Virus record (IMG/VR): IMGVR_UViG_3300008735_001162
Location: 1-30,610 of that record
From: a virus
Reading direction: 5' to 3' (one strand)
Length of the DNA: 30,610 bases
Numbering within the stretch: position 1 is the first letter of the stretch; the number at the start of each line of letters is the position of its first letter. The notes beneath the pieces were generated by a model. It made no database searches. It was not told where the DNA came from and saw only the letters and a program-made list of their open reading frames with translations. The translations under genes were made by a program, and so were the position numbers. This document shows positions 16,328 through 24,250 of the stretch, piece after piece.

Positions 16328-16707
16328 TGAGCGAAGTAACATCCCCAGAAGAAGCAGTAGAAAAAGCAGAAAAAACAGCAACAAGTATCGAAGAACTACT
16401 TCTGAATACTAGTTTAGATGCTACTGAATTTTTATTACCTTGGATTGCAATCCTAGTCAGCGTAATTGCGGCATTAATGGTCAAGGACTGGACTGTTGCT
16501 ATTGTTCGTGGTATACGTTTTAAAATGAGTCCTACTTTTAATCCGGGCGACTTGGTATTACTAGAAGGTGAAGAAGCAGTTATTATATCTATAGGACTTA
16601 TTAGAACTATATTTGAACGAACTGAAAATGGCGCCACTGTTTGGCGTTATGTTCCGAACGAAAGACTTGCGTTTTTAAAACTAGAGAAAGTAGTTAGACC
16701 TGCCTAA
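16327..16707 (+). CDS. Minimal MscS-like membrane protein
   Basis: A 126-residue protein with an acidic N-terminus (1-35), one hydrophobic helix (about 37-60) and then FNPGDLVLLEGEEAVIISIG and VPNERL (to about 115). The last part resembles the beta (Sm-like) domain of mechanosensitive MscS channels, including the PGD turn and VPN motif. MscS proteins need several helices to form a pore, so this reduced form may be a regulator, an anchor or a subunit that joins host channels. It is translated from an ATG 5 nt below TTTAAATA with no ribosome binding site. It is convergent with the 75-aa gene, whose stop overlaps its own. Confidence 0.65.
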   Translation: MSEVTSPEEAVEKAEKTATSIEELLLNTSLDATEFLLPWIAILVSVIAALMVKDWTVAIVRGIRFKMSPTFNPGDLVLLEGEEAVIISIGLIRTIFERTENGATVWRYVPNERLAFLKLEKVVRPA

Positions 16708-16931
16708 GGCTTTATATAATCAAAATAAGAAGAACGTTCTTCTTCTAATTGTCTATTTTTATTATAATGACTATAAACATTATCTAACACACTTTTATGG
16801 CCCAGGCAAGTGACACCATCAATTGGTAAATCACCGCAACTCATCTTAAAGAATTTAATTGCATCTGCATGAGTTTTTGCTGATGTCACATATAGCGTAG
16901 TACCAGATTTTACTTCAAATTGATATTCCAT
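16704..16931 (-). CDS. Hypothetical 75-aa protein
   Basis: A small soluble protein opening MEYQFEVKSGTTLYVTSAKT, with a beta then helix pattern (THADAIKFFKMSCGD) and a charged C-terminus. No family recognised. The ATG at 16931 lies 5 nt below CTTAAATA (16944-16937) and lacks a ribosome binding site, the leaderless pattern seen elsewhere in the window. Confidence 0.7.
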   Translation of the reverse strand: MEYQFEVKSGTTLYVTSAKTHADAIKFFKMSCGDLPIDGVTCLGHKSVLDNVYSHYNKNRQLEEERSSYFDYIKP

Positions 16932-16936
16932 AGAAG

Positions 16937-16944
16937 TATTTAAG
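16937..16944 (-). promoter_or_regulatory. Late promoter variant, leaderless geometry
   Basis: CTTAAATA on the minus strand, 5 nt from the ATG at 16931. It lies in the 18-nt gap behind the secreted-protein gene. Confidence 0.5.
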
Positions 16945-16949
16945 TATGG

Positions 16950-18032
16950 CTAGTCAAAAGTACCAACAAATCCGAAAAAGATTCTATTTTGATAAAAATC
17001 ATCAGTTGTGGTATAGGTATAGTCCATTACAAAGTCTAATGAATTATTATTAGTTTCACTTTCAAGTAAATTAAATGTTCTTCTTGTACCATACATTTGA
17101 TAATTGTCTGTCAAATCCATTCTCAATTCAAAATCATAATTGGTATGTAGATAGTAGGCACCAAATGCAATCAAAGCAACACCTACAACTGCCATGGCAG
17201 TTTCAGCATCTTTGTTTTTCTTCTCAGGCACTTCTTCTGCACCACAAAACGTAATACTTCTGCCGTTACCTGTGCCTATTGCGCCCGCCGCACATGCCGC
17301 ATCACCTAATGCTCTAGCGTTCGCTGATCTACTTTCAAATGAATACTCGGACGCAACAACTGGTTTACCAGTTACTGCAATTGCATGAGCCACCATGGCC
17401 TTTACTTGTTCTGCTGTCTTACCGAAACCTGTCTGTAGAAATACATAGTCTGCATTTGCAAAGTATGCCGGTTTAACGCCCGGCGTTAAATGCACACCAA
17501 CAGGTTTATTTGTTTTACTTTTTAGATGTGCGACTAGTGCCTGTACTTGCGCGGCACTCCAATACTCATCACATTCTAGGCAAGTAACATATCCTGTGAC
17601 TTTGTCATCAAATCTAGCAACCATATTACTAAAGTGTGCCTTCTGGGCCTCCATGGATTGATTTGTGATAGAAGGACTATCATCAGGTGTCAACCATAGA
17701 ACTGGTTTAAGTCCCATGTTATTAAGTTCATCTAGTCTTGTTTCCCAATCGGGTCGAGGACTGATGGCATTGAGATTATAACCACCGCCATTGTCTCCAC
17801 CGTTTCTGGTGTAGAGATAGATGTGAGTATCGCCGTTTGCTTTGGCGGCATTTCGCATACCAGCCTTATTGGCATTGGGGTGAAGATAATTAAGTGTCAT
17901 CCACTTACTATCTAACATCAAAAAACTGGCACTGTGGCCATGTAGTGAATATGCAGGGTCGTATGCATATGTATTGGAAACGCCTAATACCACTAGTATA
18001 AACGCAACCAATGTTGCAATATACTTTTTCAT
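16950..18032 (-). CDS. Secreted TIM-barrel-like (glycoside-hydrolase-like) protein with C-terminal membrane segment
   Basis: A 360-residue protein with a signal peptide cut after about residue 23 (TYA). Residues 35-240 show repeating strand-helix units with HIYLYTRNGGDNGGGYN, DELNNMGLKPVLWLTPDD, CLECDEYW and KPVGVHLTPG, as in TIM-barrel glycoside hydrolases. The D-E of CDEYW and E in KPVVASEYS could be acids of an active site, but I cannot place it in a family. A hydrophobic helix follows near 276-296, then a beta-like Tyr/Thr-rich tail. The ATG at 18032 has AGGA about 8 nt upstream. Export suggests action on the periplasm or envelope. The 123-nt gap upstream is AT-rich with a TTATAAAT stretch but no clear promoter. 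Confidence 0.6.
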   Translation of the reverse strand: MKKYIATLVAFILVVLGVSNTYAYDPAYSLHGHSASFLMLDSKWMTLNYLHPNANKAGMRNAAKANGDTHIYLYTRNGGDNGGGYNLNAISPRPDWETRLDELNNMGLKPVLWLTPDDSPSITNQSMEAQKAHFSNMVARFDDKVTGYVTCLECDEYWSAAQVQALVAHLKSKTNKPVGVHLTPGVKPAYFANADYVFLQTGFGKTAEQVKAMVAHAIAVTGKPVVASEYSFESRSANARALGDAACAAGAIGTGNGRSITFCGAEEVPEKKNKDAETAMAVVGVALIAFGAYYLHTNYDFELRMDLTDNYQMYGTRRTFNLLESETNNNSLDFVMDYTYTTTDDFYQNRIFFGFVGTFD

Positions 18033-18155
18033 ATAAGAATCCTTGTCGATATTATTATGACTTAATTGAGATTCTTAATAATTGATAAAGTCTGTATAAT
18101 TTATAATAGTATGTTATTATTTAAGTAAAATTTCACAAAGAATAATATACGCATA

Positions 18156-19088
18156 TTATCCTTTAAATTTTGGACATGGATGTATCGTGCCAAACTCACC
18201 CCAAATACCTGGCTCGCCTGTGCCAATGCAAACCCAACCTATAGGTTTGCCCTGTCTTGGCTCAAGGTTCCAAACAATTTCGCCACGTACATGATAACCA
18301 GAGTCTGGTTGAATTTTAGAGGATGACATCGTAGTTTGTGCAAATTTAATATCACCGCGCACTTCTAATTTAGTGCTAGGATCAATAGTGCCAATGCCTA
18401 CATTGCCGTCAGGTGTGATAGTTAGATGGGATTGTTTTTCGGTAGTCATAGCATCTGTGCCCAGATGCATTTTTTCTTTTCTTGCAGTACCTATGTAGCC
18501 TTCACCTTTTTTGCCGTCAATAAAAAGTTCTGCGCCACCTTGTGTAATAACATGTAAAGTAGCGGCGGGCTCTGATGTATTAATACCAATTCTTTGGTCT
18601 GTTGCATTTACCATGAACGTACCATAACCAGCAGAAAGATTGCCCATTACACCAAGTTTTTCCAAATTACCTACACTTCTTAAATTACTATATACAATAC
18701 TTGGTCCCAATTCATTGCGAGATAAGACCTTATCTGCACCCATGTGAATAAAGTTGCCTTTGCCTAAGTGTAAGTCAGTTTCAAATTCGTTTGATGAAAA
18801 AACATAATGTAAATTTTGTACAGTAAGTTTATTACTGACCGTCATCGTTCGTACATTAATATCTGATGCATCAATGTCTGTTACATAAATGCTGTCTACA
18901 CTTAAACCGTCGTTATCTAAATGTAAAACTTGCTGTGTTGCTTCATCTCTAATACCAGTACTAGAAAAATCGGTAATTGTTCCGCCTTTAATATAATCAC
19001 CTGATAAATCATCTTCAGAAAATTTTAAATAATTTACTGTAATTAAATCCGGATGTATTAATGTTTCTAAAGATGCAATGCTTCCCAT
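18156..19088 (-). CDS. Tail-fibre-like structural protein
   Basis: A 310-residue beta-rich protein with motifs typical of phage tail-fibre or appendage proteins: RIGINTSEPAATLHV and GNVGIGTIDPSTKLEVRGDI in the second half, and a C-terminal KPIGWVCIGTGEPGIWGEFG. The N-terminal half alternates short beta repeats of the VTDIDASDINVRTMTVSNKL type. It probably forms part of a trimeric fibre or virion decoration that contacts the host surface. The ATG at 19088 has AGGA about 9 nt upstream. It is followed at 19099 by the methyltransferase-like gene on the same strand, and both probably share the late promoter at 19925-19918. Confidence 0.8.
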   Translation of the reverse strand: MGSIASLETLIHPDLITVNYLKFSEDDLSGDYIKGGTITDFSSTGIRDEATQQVLHLDNDGLSVDSIYVTDIDASDINVRTMTVSNKLTVQNLHYVFSSNEFETDLHLGKGNFIHMGADKVLSRNELGPSIVYSNLRSVGNLEKLGVMGNLSAGYGTFMVNATDQRIGINTSEPAATLHVITQGGAELFIDGKKGEGYIGTARKEKMHLGTDAMTTEKQSHLTITPDGNVGIGTIDPSTKLEVRGDIKFAQTTMSSSKIQPDSGYHVRGEIVWNLEPRQGKPIGWVCIGTGEPGIWGEFGTIHPCPKFKG

Positions 19089-19098
19089 AATTTATTCC

Positions 19099-19869
19099 TC
19101 ATCGAGTTATAGATATAATATATTGATTCTCACTACTATACATTGGCTTGTAAATAAGTTTTTTATGTACAACAAAATTGTTCCAGCCCAGTGATGCTGT
19201 ATGATAAGCAAGTTGCTTAAAGAACATTGCTTGGCGATCTACTGGTTCAAATGAATTTAATTCATTCGTAGTTTGATTAATAACGTATGCATAATGACGC
19301 CATTTCTTTCTATCTTCTTGATTCCATTTTCTATTGTTAATAAAGATAAATTCGGAATCATCATTTCTTAGATAAAATGGATCTGCGAATAATTTACTGT
19401 TAAATTTGATATTTTTATAATCCATTAGCGTAGTTAACAATATTCCATCATCATTAAGTAACGTTAGTGAGTCTTGTAGTTGTGAATGTTGGTCGTCTTC
19501 ACTAGTAGAAAATGTATAATACTGATCTAGTGCTAATACACAATCATATTTTTCAATATCTTCATCCATATGGAACTTCATACTAAATGTGTCTAATGGT
19601 GCATTATGGTTGGTAATAGTAACATCATATGCTTCACACAATGCGTTAGCATAATCTATGGCATCAGGATCATCTGAAATATAGCTGACATCGTAACCAC
19701 TGGTGGCGAAATCGACCAAGGAACAATGCCAATTCAAACTAATAATTTTTTTAGGACTAACATTACTTTCTTCAAATGCTTTAAGAATAGTTTCTGTTTT
19801 ACGATTAATTATTTTTTGAATCTTGTCTTTATTAATTAACGTTTTCGCTAAATTATAGAAATCTTTCAA
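19099..19869 (-). CDS. Methyltransferase-fold-like protein, TTG start
   Basis: A 256-residue protein. The segment KKIISLNWHCSLVDFATSGYDVSYISDDPDAIDYANALC resembles the first two strands of a class I SAM-dependent methyltransferase fold, with DCVLALDQYYTF as a later strand; the Gly-rich motif is not canonical. I propose a TTG start at 19869 because GGAG lies about 7 nt upstream and no earlier ATG exists. A perfect TATAAATA at 19925-19918 lies 48 nt above. It is immediately upstream of the tail-fibre-like gene, so a role in late virion or glycan modification is possible. Uncertain. Confidence 0.55.
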   Translation of the reverse strand: MKDFYNLAKTLINKDKIQKIINRKTETILKAFEESNVSPKKIISLNWHCSLVDFATSGYDVSYISDDPDAIDYANALCEAYDVTITNHNAPLDTFSMKFHMDEDIEKYDCVLALDQYYTFSTSEDDQHSQLQDSLTLLNDDGILLTTLMDYKNIKFNSKLFADPFYLRNDDSEFIFINNRKWNQEDRKKWRHYAYVINQTTNELNSFEPVDRQAMFFKQLAYHTASLGWNNFVVHKKLIYKPMYSSENQYIISITR

Positions 19870-19917
19870 AAGTGTCTCCGGTAAATCTTAATAATAGTTA
19901 AAGTAATTTCTTTATGG

Positions 19918-19925
19918 TATTTATA
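19918..19925 (-). promoter_or_regulatory. T4-type late promoter
   Basis: Perfect minus-strand TATAAATA followed by CC. It lies 48 nt above the TTG at 19869 and probably serves the methyltransferase-like and tail-fibre-like genes. Confidence 0.65.
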
Positions 19926-19998
19926 CAAAATTCCGCAGAAATACGCTATAAGTTTAGCCGTTAAAATACTTTTAGGTTATGAAGTCGTGCAGAAACCC

Positions 19999-20017
19999 AT
20001 ATAACAAATTGTTATAT
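19999..20017. terminator. AT-rich hairpin, weak terminator candidate
   Basis: ATATAACA and TGTTATAT form a perfect 8-bp stem with a 3-nt loop, just after the gene ending at 20030. There is little G+C and no strong U-run, so it may instead be an operator. Confidence 0.35.
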
Positions 20018-20029
20018 AGTGTAATTAAT

Positions 20030-20230
20030 TTAGGATTGTTCGCCAGTAGAGATGAATTCTAAACCGGCATATCTACCAACGTATGTTTTATCAACAGGAG
20101 TTTTTCTATATAGCTTAATAGGAACGTCTGTTCCATGAATAGCCACCTCAAGTATTTTATCGCTTTTACGTAAAATATCTGCTGGAACCTTTTGATTGTT
20201 GTCAGTACAAGTTAATTCAGTTGTTTTCAT
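20030..20230 (-). CDS. Small hypothetical phage protein
   Basis: A 66-residue protein, MKTTELTCTDNNQKVPADIL onward, with alternating strand and turn residues and a conserved-looking YVGRYAGLEF near the end. I have seen similar short proteins in marine T4-like phages, function unknown. The ATG at 20230 overlaps the end of the SGNH-like gene by 4 nt, and a TATAAATA octamer lies 10 nt upstream, inside that gene's last codons. Confidence 0.75.
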   Translation of the reverse strand: MKTTELTCTDNNQKVPADILRKSDKILEVAIHGTDVPIKLYRKTPVDKTYVGRYAGLEFISTGEQS

Positions 20231-20988
20231 TTAAGTAATTTATTTATAAACTCCTGTTCTATATAGTTTGCATAATCTTTATGTGCTTCGGGACCAAAAT
20301 GTTGCCATTTGTCCGATTTATGACCTAAGGCCACTGACTTACGAGTGAAAGCAATGGATGGATCATAGGGATCATTAAACAACCATGCGTCATTATTCCA
20401 GTTATTTTTAAAGAATTCGTTTACATTAAAAACCTCGTGTAAATGTAAAAACATGTGCTTAAAGTTTCTTTTAGTTAACCAATCACTAAATTCTTTAAAG
20501 TAGTATTGAAACTCTAGAGTTCTAGATTGAAATATTATGTTGCCTGTTTCCTTATGGTCATTTAATAGTCTATTTGTATAGTTAGACCACATCATGCTAA
20601 GTGTAATCCATTCAGCACTTTTGTCATGCCAGCGTATTTTATCAAAATTGGGAGGAAGCACACTTTCGCGAAAATTATACTGGTATAACGGTTCGCCACA
20701 TATTTGATGCCATACTCCATCTGCATACCATTCGGTACGTTCAACTGTTGACCACCCTATTAGAACTATAGTATTTTCAGGGTCTTTATCTCTTAGAAAT
20801 TCTTTACTAGTGCGAATAATTCTGTTGTTACTACATCCAGCAACGGATTCATTTATATAGTCTAGATTATGTTTTTTTGCTAGTAATCCAGCAAATGATA
20901 CTTCAGGCTGAAACATTATAGATTCTTCACTGTTTGGATGTTGGTAAGTTGCCGCAAGATGGCTGTCGCCGTTAGTGTATAAAAGCAT
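20227..20988 (-). CDS. SGNH hydrolase-like protein, copy A
   Basis: A 253-residue protein with an SGNH/GDSL-type layout: YTNGDSH at residues 4-10 (block I with the nucleophile Ser), VAGCSNNRIIR (block II/III Gly and Asn), VLIGWSTVERTEWY, and a C-terminal HFGPEAHKDYANYI that could supply the catalytic His. Members cut acyl or other esters from sugars or lipids, but phage versions are uncharacterised. The ATG at 20988 has no clear ribosome binding site. A second SGNH-like gene is at 28792-29577. Nearby glycosyltransferase-like genes suggest surface glycan editing. Confidence 0.72.
   Translation of the reverse strand: MLLYTNGDSHLAATYQHPNSEESIMFQPEVSFAGLLAKKHNLDYINESVAGCSNNRIIRTSKEFLRDKDPENTIVLIGWSTVERTEWYADGVWHQICGEPLYQYNFRESVLPPNFDKIRWHDKSAEWITLSMMWSNYTNRLLNDHKETGNIIFQSRTLEFQYYFKEFSDWLTKRNFKHMFLHLHEVFNVNEFFKNNWNNDAWLFNDPYDPSIAFTRKSVALGHKSDKWQHFGPEAHKDYANYIEQEFINKLLK
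20241..20248 (-). promoter_or_regulatory. T4-type late promoter
   Basis: Perfect minus-strand TATAAATA, 10 nt above the ATG at 20230, giving a leader of only a few nucleotides. It is embedded in the 3' end of the SGNH-like gene. Confidence 0.5.
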
Positions 20989-21006
20989 TATTTACAAGTC
21001 AATATG

Positions 21007-21465
21007 TTAATTAACATAATCATCAAATAAACCATGTATTACATCAACAGCATTTTGAAAATCGTTAAACACCCAATTTGCCTTCGCTTTAATAAGTGGA
21101 TGGTTAGCGAGATATTCATCATCTGTGACGACAATAAGAGGTTTTCTTAAGCCAATTGCCCAACCAATTTCAATAATTGTGCCATATGACGGTCTACGGT
21201 TATTTAGTTCTTTTGGCAAAAATGCTAATACTAAGTCACATGTTTCTGTGTCATACCAATTTTTAGCGGCAATTGCTCCGGGAGCATTAAATCTTGGGTC
21301 ATTTCCAGGACCATATGTTTCTCCTTGCATTGGCTCACAACGCAACGGAGAAATTCCAATAATATTAGGATTTAGTTTTTCACTAACTTCATTTCGCCAG
21401 TCGTTCGCTTCGCCGTAAGTGCATTCCGCAATCGGGCCTGCGAGATAGATGTATTTTTTAGTCAT
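21007..21465 (-). CDS. Nucleoside 2-deoxyribosyltransferase-like protein
   Basis: A 152-residue protein of the nucleoside 2-deoxyribosyltransferase family, which moves deoxyribose between bases or cleaves deoxynucleosides and their monophosphates. The N-terminal YLAGPI, TETCDLVLAFLP in the middle, and SYGTIIEIGWAIGLRKP with the catalytic-type Glu are all present. It probably helps nucleotide salvage or removes modified nucleotides during phage DNA synthesis. It is preceded by a good sigma-70 promoter (21500-21472), which fits early nucleotide metabolism. The ATG at 21465 has no strong Shine-Dalgarno sequence. Confidence 0.85.
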   Translation of the reverse strand: MTKKYIYLAGPIAECTYGEANDWRNEVSEKLNPNIIGISPLRCEPMQGETYGPGNDPRFNAPGAIAAKNWYDTETCDLVLAFLPKELNNRRPSYGTIIEIGWAIGLRKPLIVVTDDEYLANHPLIKAKANWVFNDFQNAVDVIHGLFDDYVN

Positions 21466-21471
21466 AACACA

Positions 21472-21500
21472 ATTTTATACTATGTTACTAAGAAAGTCAA
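21472..21500 (-). promoter_or_regulatory. Sigma-70-type promoter
   Basis: Minus-strand -35 TTGACT (21500-21495), 17-nt spacer, -10 TAAAAT (21477-21472). The -10 ends only 6 nt above the ATG at 21465, so the transcript would be nearly leaderless unless TATAAA two bases upstream is used. Confidence 0.6.
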
Positions 21501-21510
21501 GTATATTGTT

Positions 21511-22143
21511 CTAGTCTGCTAAACCTGCGGCCTTAAGGAATAACTCGTCGTTAAAACGTGGGTTGTCTTGTCTAAACAAGGTTACCAAACGATCAGCAAA
21601 GTCCATTCTTGCATTAAGGTCTGTAATTTCTTGCAACATACTTGCAAATAGTTCATAATGCTTGCGTGAAAATGCTTCGTCTAGTTGTTGATCAGAAGTT
21701 TCATCAACTTCTTCAACACTTTCTGATGTTGCTAACATAGCACGTTGAACGGCTGGGTGCTCTGATAAGCCTGGAGCAATACCTTCAATTGCTTCTATTG
21801 CGTCTGTTAAGTTGCCACCTTTATAACGTGGATCATTTAAAATACCAAAAGCCATTCTAATTTGTTTTTCTGTGAACTCGCCATCTTCTCTTTCATACTT
21901 GGATTTATGGAGTGTTCCATGGTCTGTGTCTTCTTCTTCACTGCTTACAAGTTTATATTCACTCGCTGGGCGATCATCAAAGTCATCAACACTTACCCAT
22001 GCTTCTTCTAACTCGTCATCTTCTTCTAATGCTTCAAGTTCTTCTAGAGTAAGTTCTTCTTCAACCTCGTCCTCTGCAATAACATCTGCAGGCTTTGGTT
22101 GGTTAATTAAGTCTAGTGTTGTTAAAATGCTTCTCATATCCAT
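21511..22143 (-). CDS. Acidic hypothetical protein, possible virion or scaffold component
   Basis: A 210-residue protein with an extremely acidic N-terminal half (Glu/Asp runs at about 25-50) and a helical C-terminal half (LDEAFSRKHYELFASMLQEITDLNARMDF). The opening MRSILTTLDLINQP resembles small acidic structural proteins in marine T4-like phages, but the role is unknown. The ATG at 22143 follows a weak GGAAA, and CATAAATA at 22189-22182 is a candidate late promoter about 38 nt upstream. Confidence 0.75.
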   Translation of the reverse strand: MDMRSILTTLDLINQPKPADVIAEDEVEEELTLEELEALEEDDELEEAWVSVDDFDDRPASEYKLVSSEEEDTDHGTLHKSKYEREDGEFTEKQIRMAFGILNDPRYKGGNLTDAIEAIEGIAPGLSEHPAVQRAMLATSESVEEVDETSDQQLDEAFSRKHYELFASMLQEITDLNARMDFADRLVTLFRQDNPRFNDELFLKAAGLAD

Positions 22144-22181
22144 AGTAATGTTTCCATCGTAAAGTTAATAAAGTACTATTG

Positions 22182-22189
22182 TATTTATG
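22182..22189 (-). promoter_or_regulatory. Late promoter variant (minus strand)
   Basis: CATAAATA, 38 nt above the ATG at 22143. It overlaps the plus-strand TGTAAATA octamer at 22188-22195 by two bases, forming a divergent pair. Confidence 0.5.
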
Positions 22190-22195
22190 TAAATA
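22188..22195 (+). promoter_or_regulatory. Late promoter variant (plus strand), leaderless geometry
   Basis: TGTAAATA followed by 5 nt and the ATG at 22201. No ribosome binding site lies between them. Confidence 0.5.
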
Positions 22196-22200
22196 TTAAT

Positions 22201-23088
22201 ATGAACGATGATTTAAAAAAAGTCCGTAAAATGGATTTAGATGTACTAGACAAATTTCTACTAGAAAAAACAGATTATTCTAATGTAAAACCATTAAATT
22301 TAAAGTTTGATGTTATTTTTATGAGTTATTATGAAAAAGATGCTGATAAAAACTTTGAAACTTTAAAAAAACTAGTACCAAATGCAAAAAGAGTAAATGG
22401 CGTTACGGGCATACTCAATGCTTATAACGCATGTAGGGAATTGTCCGAAACAAAATTTTATTATATTGTCGAAGGAGACAATATTATATGTAATGATTTT
22501 GACTTTAAACTTCCTATTCAATGGTATAAAAACGTTTTGTACCATAATATTCGTGATCAAAAAGAAAATTCTATTCCGGTTGACATAGAAACAATTTATC
22601 CAAATTTATCAGTTATGTGGGATACAGTAAATCCTATTAACGGAGAAATTTTACCACACAGTCCAATAGGCTTTACATATAAATCTAATAAACCATATAT
22701 ATATTATCCAAAAGCTACCGCAGCTGATACATTTAAAGCGTCCGGAGTTCCTGTACGACGAATCGGAAGTATTGATGCATTTAATTCTTCTCCTTACGAT
22801 GCATGGAAGGCAGGCTTTAGAATAGGAAATAGACTTACTTATCAAATACTAAATATGAAGACACCCAAGCACGATACACTTTACCAAGAAGAAAGATTGC
22901 ACCATTGGGAAAGCGTAGGTTATGATCGTTATAACGGTAAATATTGCATAGAAGGTGTTAAGTTAGGAATGTCGTTAGCCTTGAAGGACGATAATTGGTG
23001 GCTAAAATATAGAGAGACGTCACAAAATTTTAATAATTTAAAAAATATTTTTAAAAAAGAGTATGGAACAGAGTATCACAATAACTGA
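22201..23088 (+). CDS. Glycosyltransferase-like protein (GT-A type, predicted)
   Basis: A 295-residue protein. Residues about 36-95 read FDVIFMSYYEKDADKNFETL, then RVNGVTGILNAYNACREL and FYYIVEGDN, which fits a GT-A fold with an EGD/DxD-like metal site near 93-95. The C-terminal third, SSPYDAWKAGFRIGN, resembles the same group of marine-phage proteins. It probably adds a sugar to a phage or host glycan. It is translated without an obvious ribosome binding site from an ATG 5 nt below TGTAAATA. It overlaps the A-type carrier gene by 26 nt. Confidence 0.72.
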   Translation: MNDDLKKVRKMDLDVLDKFLLEKTDYSNVKPLNLKFDVIFMSYYEKDADKNFETLKKLVPNAKRVNGVTGILNAYNACRELSETKFYYIVEGDNIICNDFDFKLPIQWYKNVLYHNIRDQKENSIPVDIETIYPNLSVMWDTVNPINGEILPHSPIGFTYKSNKPYIYYPKATAADTFKASGVPVRRIGSIDAFNSSPYDAWKAGFRIGNRLTYQILNMKTPKHDTLYQEERLHHWESVGYDRYNGKYCIEGVKLGMSLALKDDNWWLKYRETSQNFNNLKNIFKKEYGTEYHNN

Positions 23089-23395
23089 ATCAGCACTAGC
23101 ACAACTACTAGTGATTGCAAACAAAAACGAAGTATCCGACGTTAGATACTTTTTAGATGGCGGCGGATGTTCCGGGTTGCTTGGTAAATGGGCAATTGGA
23201 ACAGGTAAAGAGGAAAGCGATATTACTTTTGATCTAGGCGAAAGTAAAGAACTTCTAATAGATAGTTTAACAGCATCATATATGAAAGATGCTACTATAG
23301 ATTATACTGGTGATTTTATGCCTGCTTTTAAAGTAACAATACCAGACACTAATTCATGCGGTTGTGGCGAATCTTTTCAGATGCCTAATAATTAG
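23063..23395 (+). CDS. A-type iron-sulfur cluster carrier (IscA/HesB family)
   Basis: A 110-residue A-type carrier that binds iron or an Fe-S cluster and passes it to target enzymes. The three cluster cysteines are in place: C36 in DGGGCSG and C99/C101 in CGCGESF near the end. It starts inside the preceding gene (26-nt overlap, different frame), with AAAGAG just upstream of the ATG. HesB-like genes are known in marine cyanophages. A plausible client here is the radical SAM enzyme at 14345-15664, or Fe-S ribonucleotide reductase parts elsewhere in the genome. Its stop overlaps the convergent HAD gene by 4 nt. Confidence 0.9.
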   Translation: MEQSITITESALAQLLVIANKNEVSDVRYFLDGGGCSGLLGKWAIGTGKEESDITFDLGESKELLIDSLTASYMKDATIDYTGDFMPAFKVTIPDTNSCGCGESFQMPNN

Positions 23396-24051
23396 ACTGT
23401 AAATCTTTCCACACTTTTATTAATAATTAAATTATAAATTTCTTCCCAATTTTTTGCTAAGGGAATGTCACCTTCATAGTCCATATTATGCCCGTGTTCG
23501 AATATAACGCTGTTAAGTCCTAAACGTTTTCCTACTTCTGCATTTTTTACTTTATCTTCGATCCACCAGCATTGTGTATTTCTGTACGGCGATAGTGCTT
23601 CATCTTTGTCGGCACCAGTATCTAGACAAATAACTTTCTCAAATGCTGTTTCACCAAACAGTTTTGCCAAGTTTCTCTCACGTAGTTTACCTGCGTATGG
23701 ATCTGTGCTTAGTGATGTAATAGCATGGAAAACATAACCGTGCTGTTCATGTAATTTCTTAACATAGTGAACAGAGTCACGCGAGGGCGGCAAAAATCCA
23801 ATTGACGCACTTTCATTAAAACTTGATGTGAGTCGTTTGCCTTGTTCTGGTGTAATGCTAAAACGTTTAGCAATACCATATATTTGTTTGTGTTCTTTTA
23901 TAGGAGTGTGTCCGTGTTTTTCCATCCATACGTGAAAAGCAAACTCCCAATCTAGTAAAACGCCATCTACGTCTGTTAGTATTATTTTGTCTTTTATCAT
24001 GTCTTTGTATTGTTCATAAGTTTTTATATTATATGTGGATATTGTAGTCAC
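23392..24051 (-). CDS. HAD-family phosphatase-like protein, GTG start
   Basis: A 219-residue HAD-superfamily protein. Motif I is LTDVDGVLLDW with the nucleophile and acid aspartates D27 and D29, followed by a helical cap. HAITSLSTD is the likely motif II, and WWIEDKVKNAEV the acidic motif IV with its conserved Asp. It probably removes phosphate from a nucleotide or sugar phosphate; substrate unknown. The start is GTG at 24051, joined to the FmdB stop in TAGTG, so the two are coupled. It could support nucleotide turnover or the sugar pathway suggested by neighbouring genes. Confidence 0.82.
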   Translation of the reverse strand: MTTISTYNIKTYEQYKDMIKDKIILTDVDGVLLDWEFAFHVWMEKHGHTPIKEHKQIYGIAKRFSITPEQGKRLTSSFNESASIGFLPPSRDSVHYVKKLHEQHGYVFHAITSLSTDPYAGKLRERNLAKLFGETAFEKVICLDTGADKDEALSPYRNTQCWWIEDKVKNAEVGKRLGLNSVIFEHGHNMDYEGDIPLAKNWEEIYNLIINKSVERFTV

Positions 24052-24248
24052 TATTCACTAGAAGGCTTTGCTGTGGTTTTAAACCAGCCAGTCCCTTTAA
24101 GAACAAAGTTAGATTGTGATATTATTTTTTTAAGTGTTTCTTGAGAGCAATGTGGGCAAAACTTTAATGGCTCATCATTTATTTTTTGCATGACTTCTAC
24201 CATCATTTCACATACTTCATTTGTGCATTTATATTCGTATATTGGCAT
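24051..24248 (-). CDS. FmdB-type zinc-ribbon protein
   Basis: A 65-residue FmdB-family zinc ribbon: MPIYEYKC with C8 and C13, then FCPHC with C31 and C34. Residues 45-60 hold the usual SNFVLKGTGWFKT ending. The family is common in bacteria and seen in T4-like marine phages, with unknown molecular role (named after a putative formamidase regulator). The ATG is 2 nt after the end of the 98-aa gene. Confidence 0.9.
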   Translation of the reverse strand: MPIYEYKCTNEVCEMMVEVMQKINDEPLKFCPHCSQETLKKIISQSNFVLKGTGWFKTTAKPSSE

Positions 24249-24250
24249 AT

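Noticed and set aside
20989-20996. TGTAAATA directly touching the ATG at 20988
   Set aside because: With no spacer the transcript would start inside the gene, unlike the 4-6 nt gap in the other cases.
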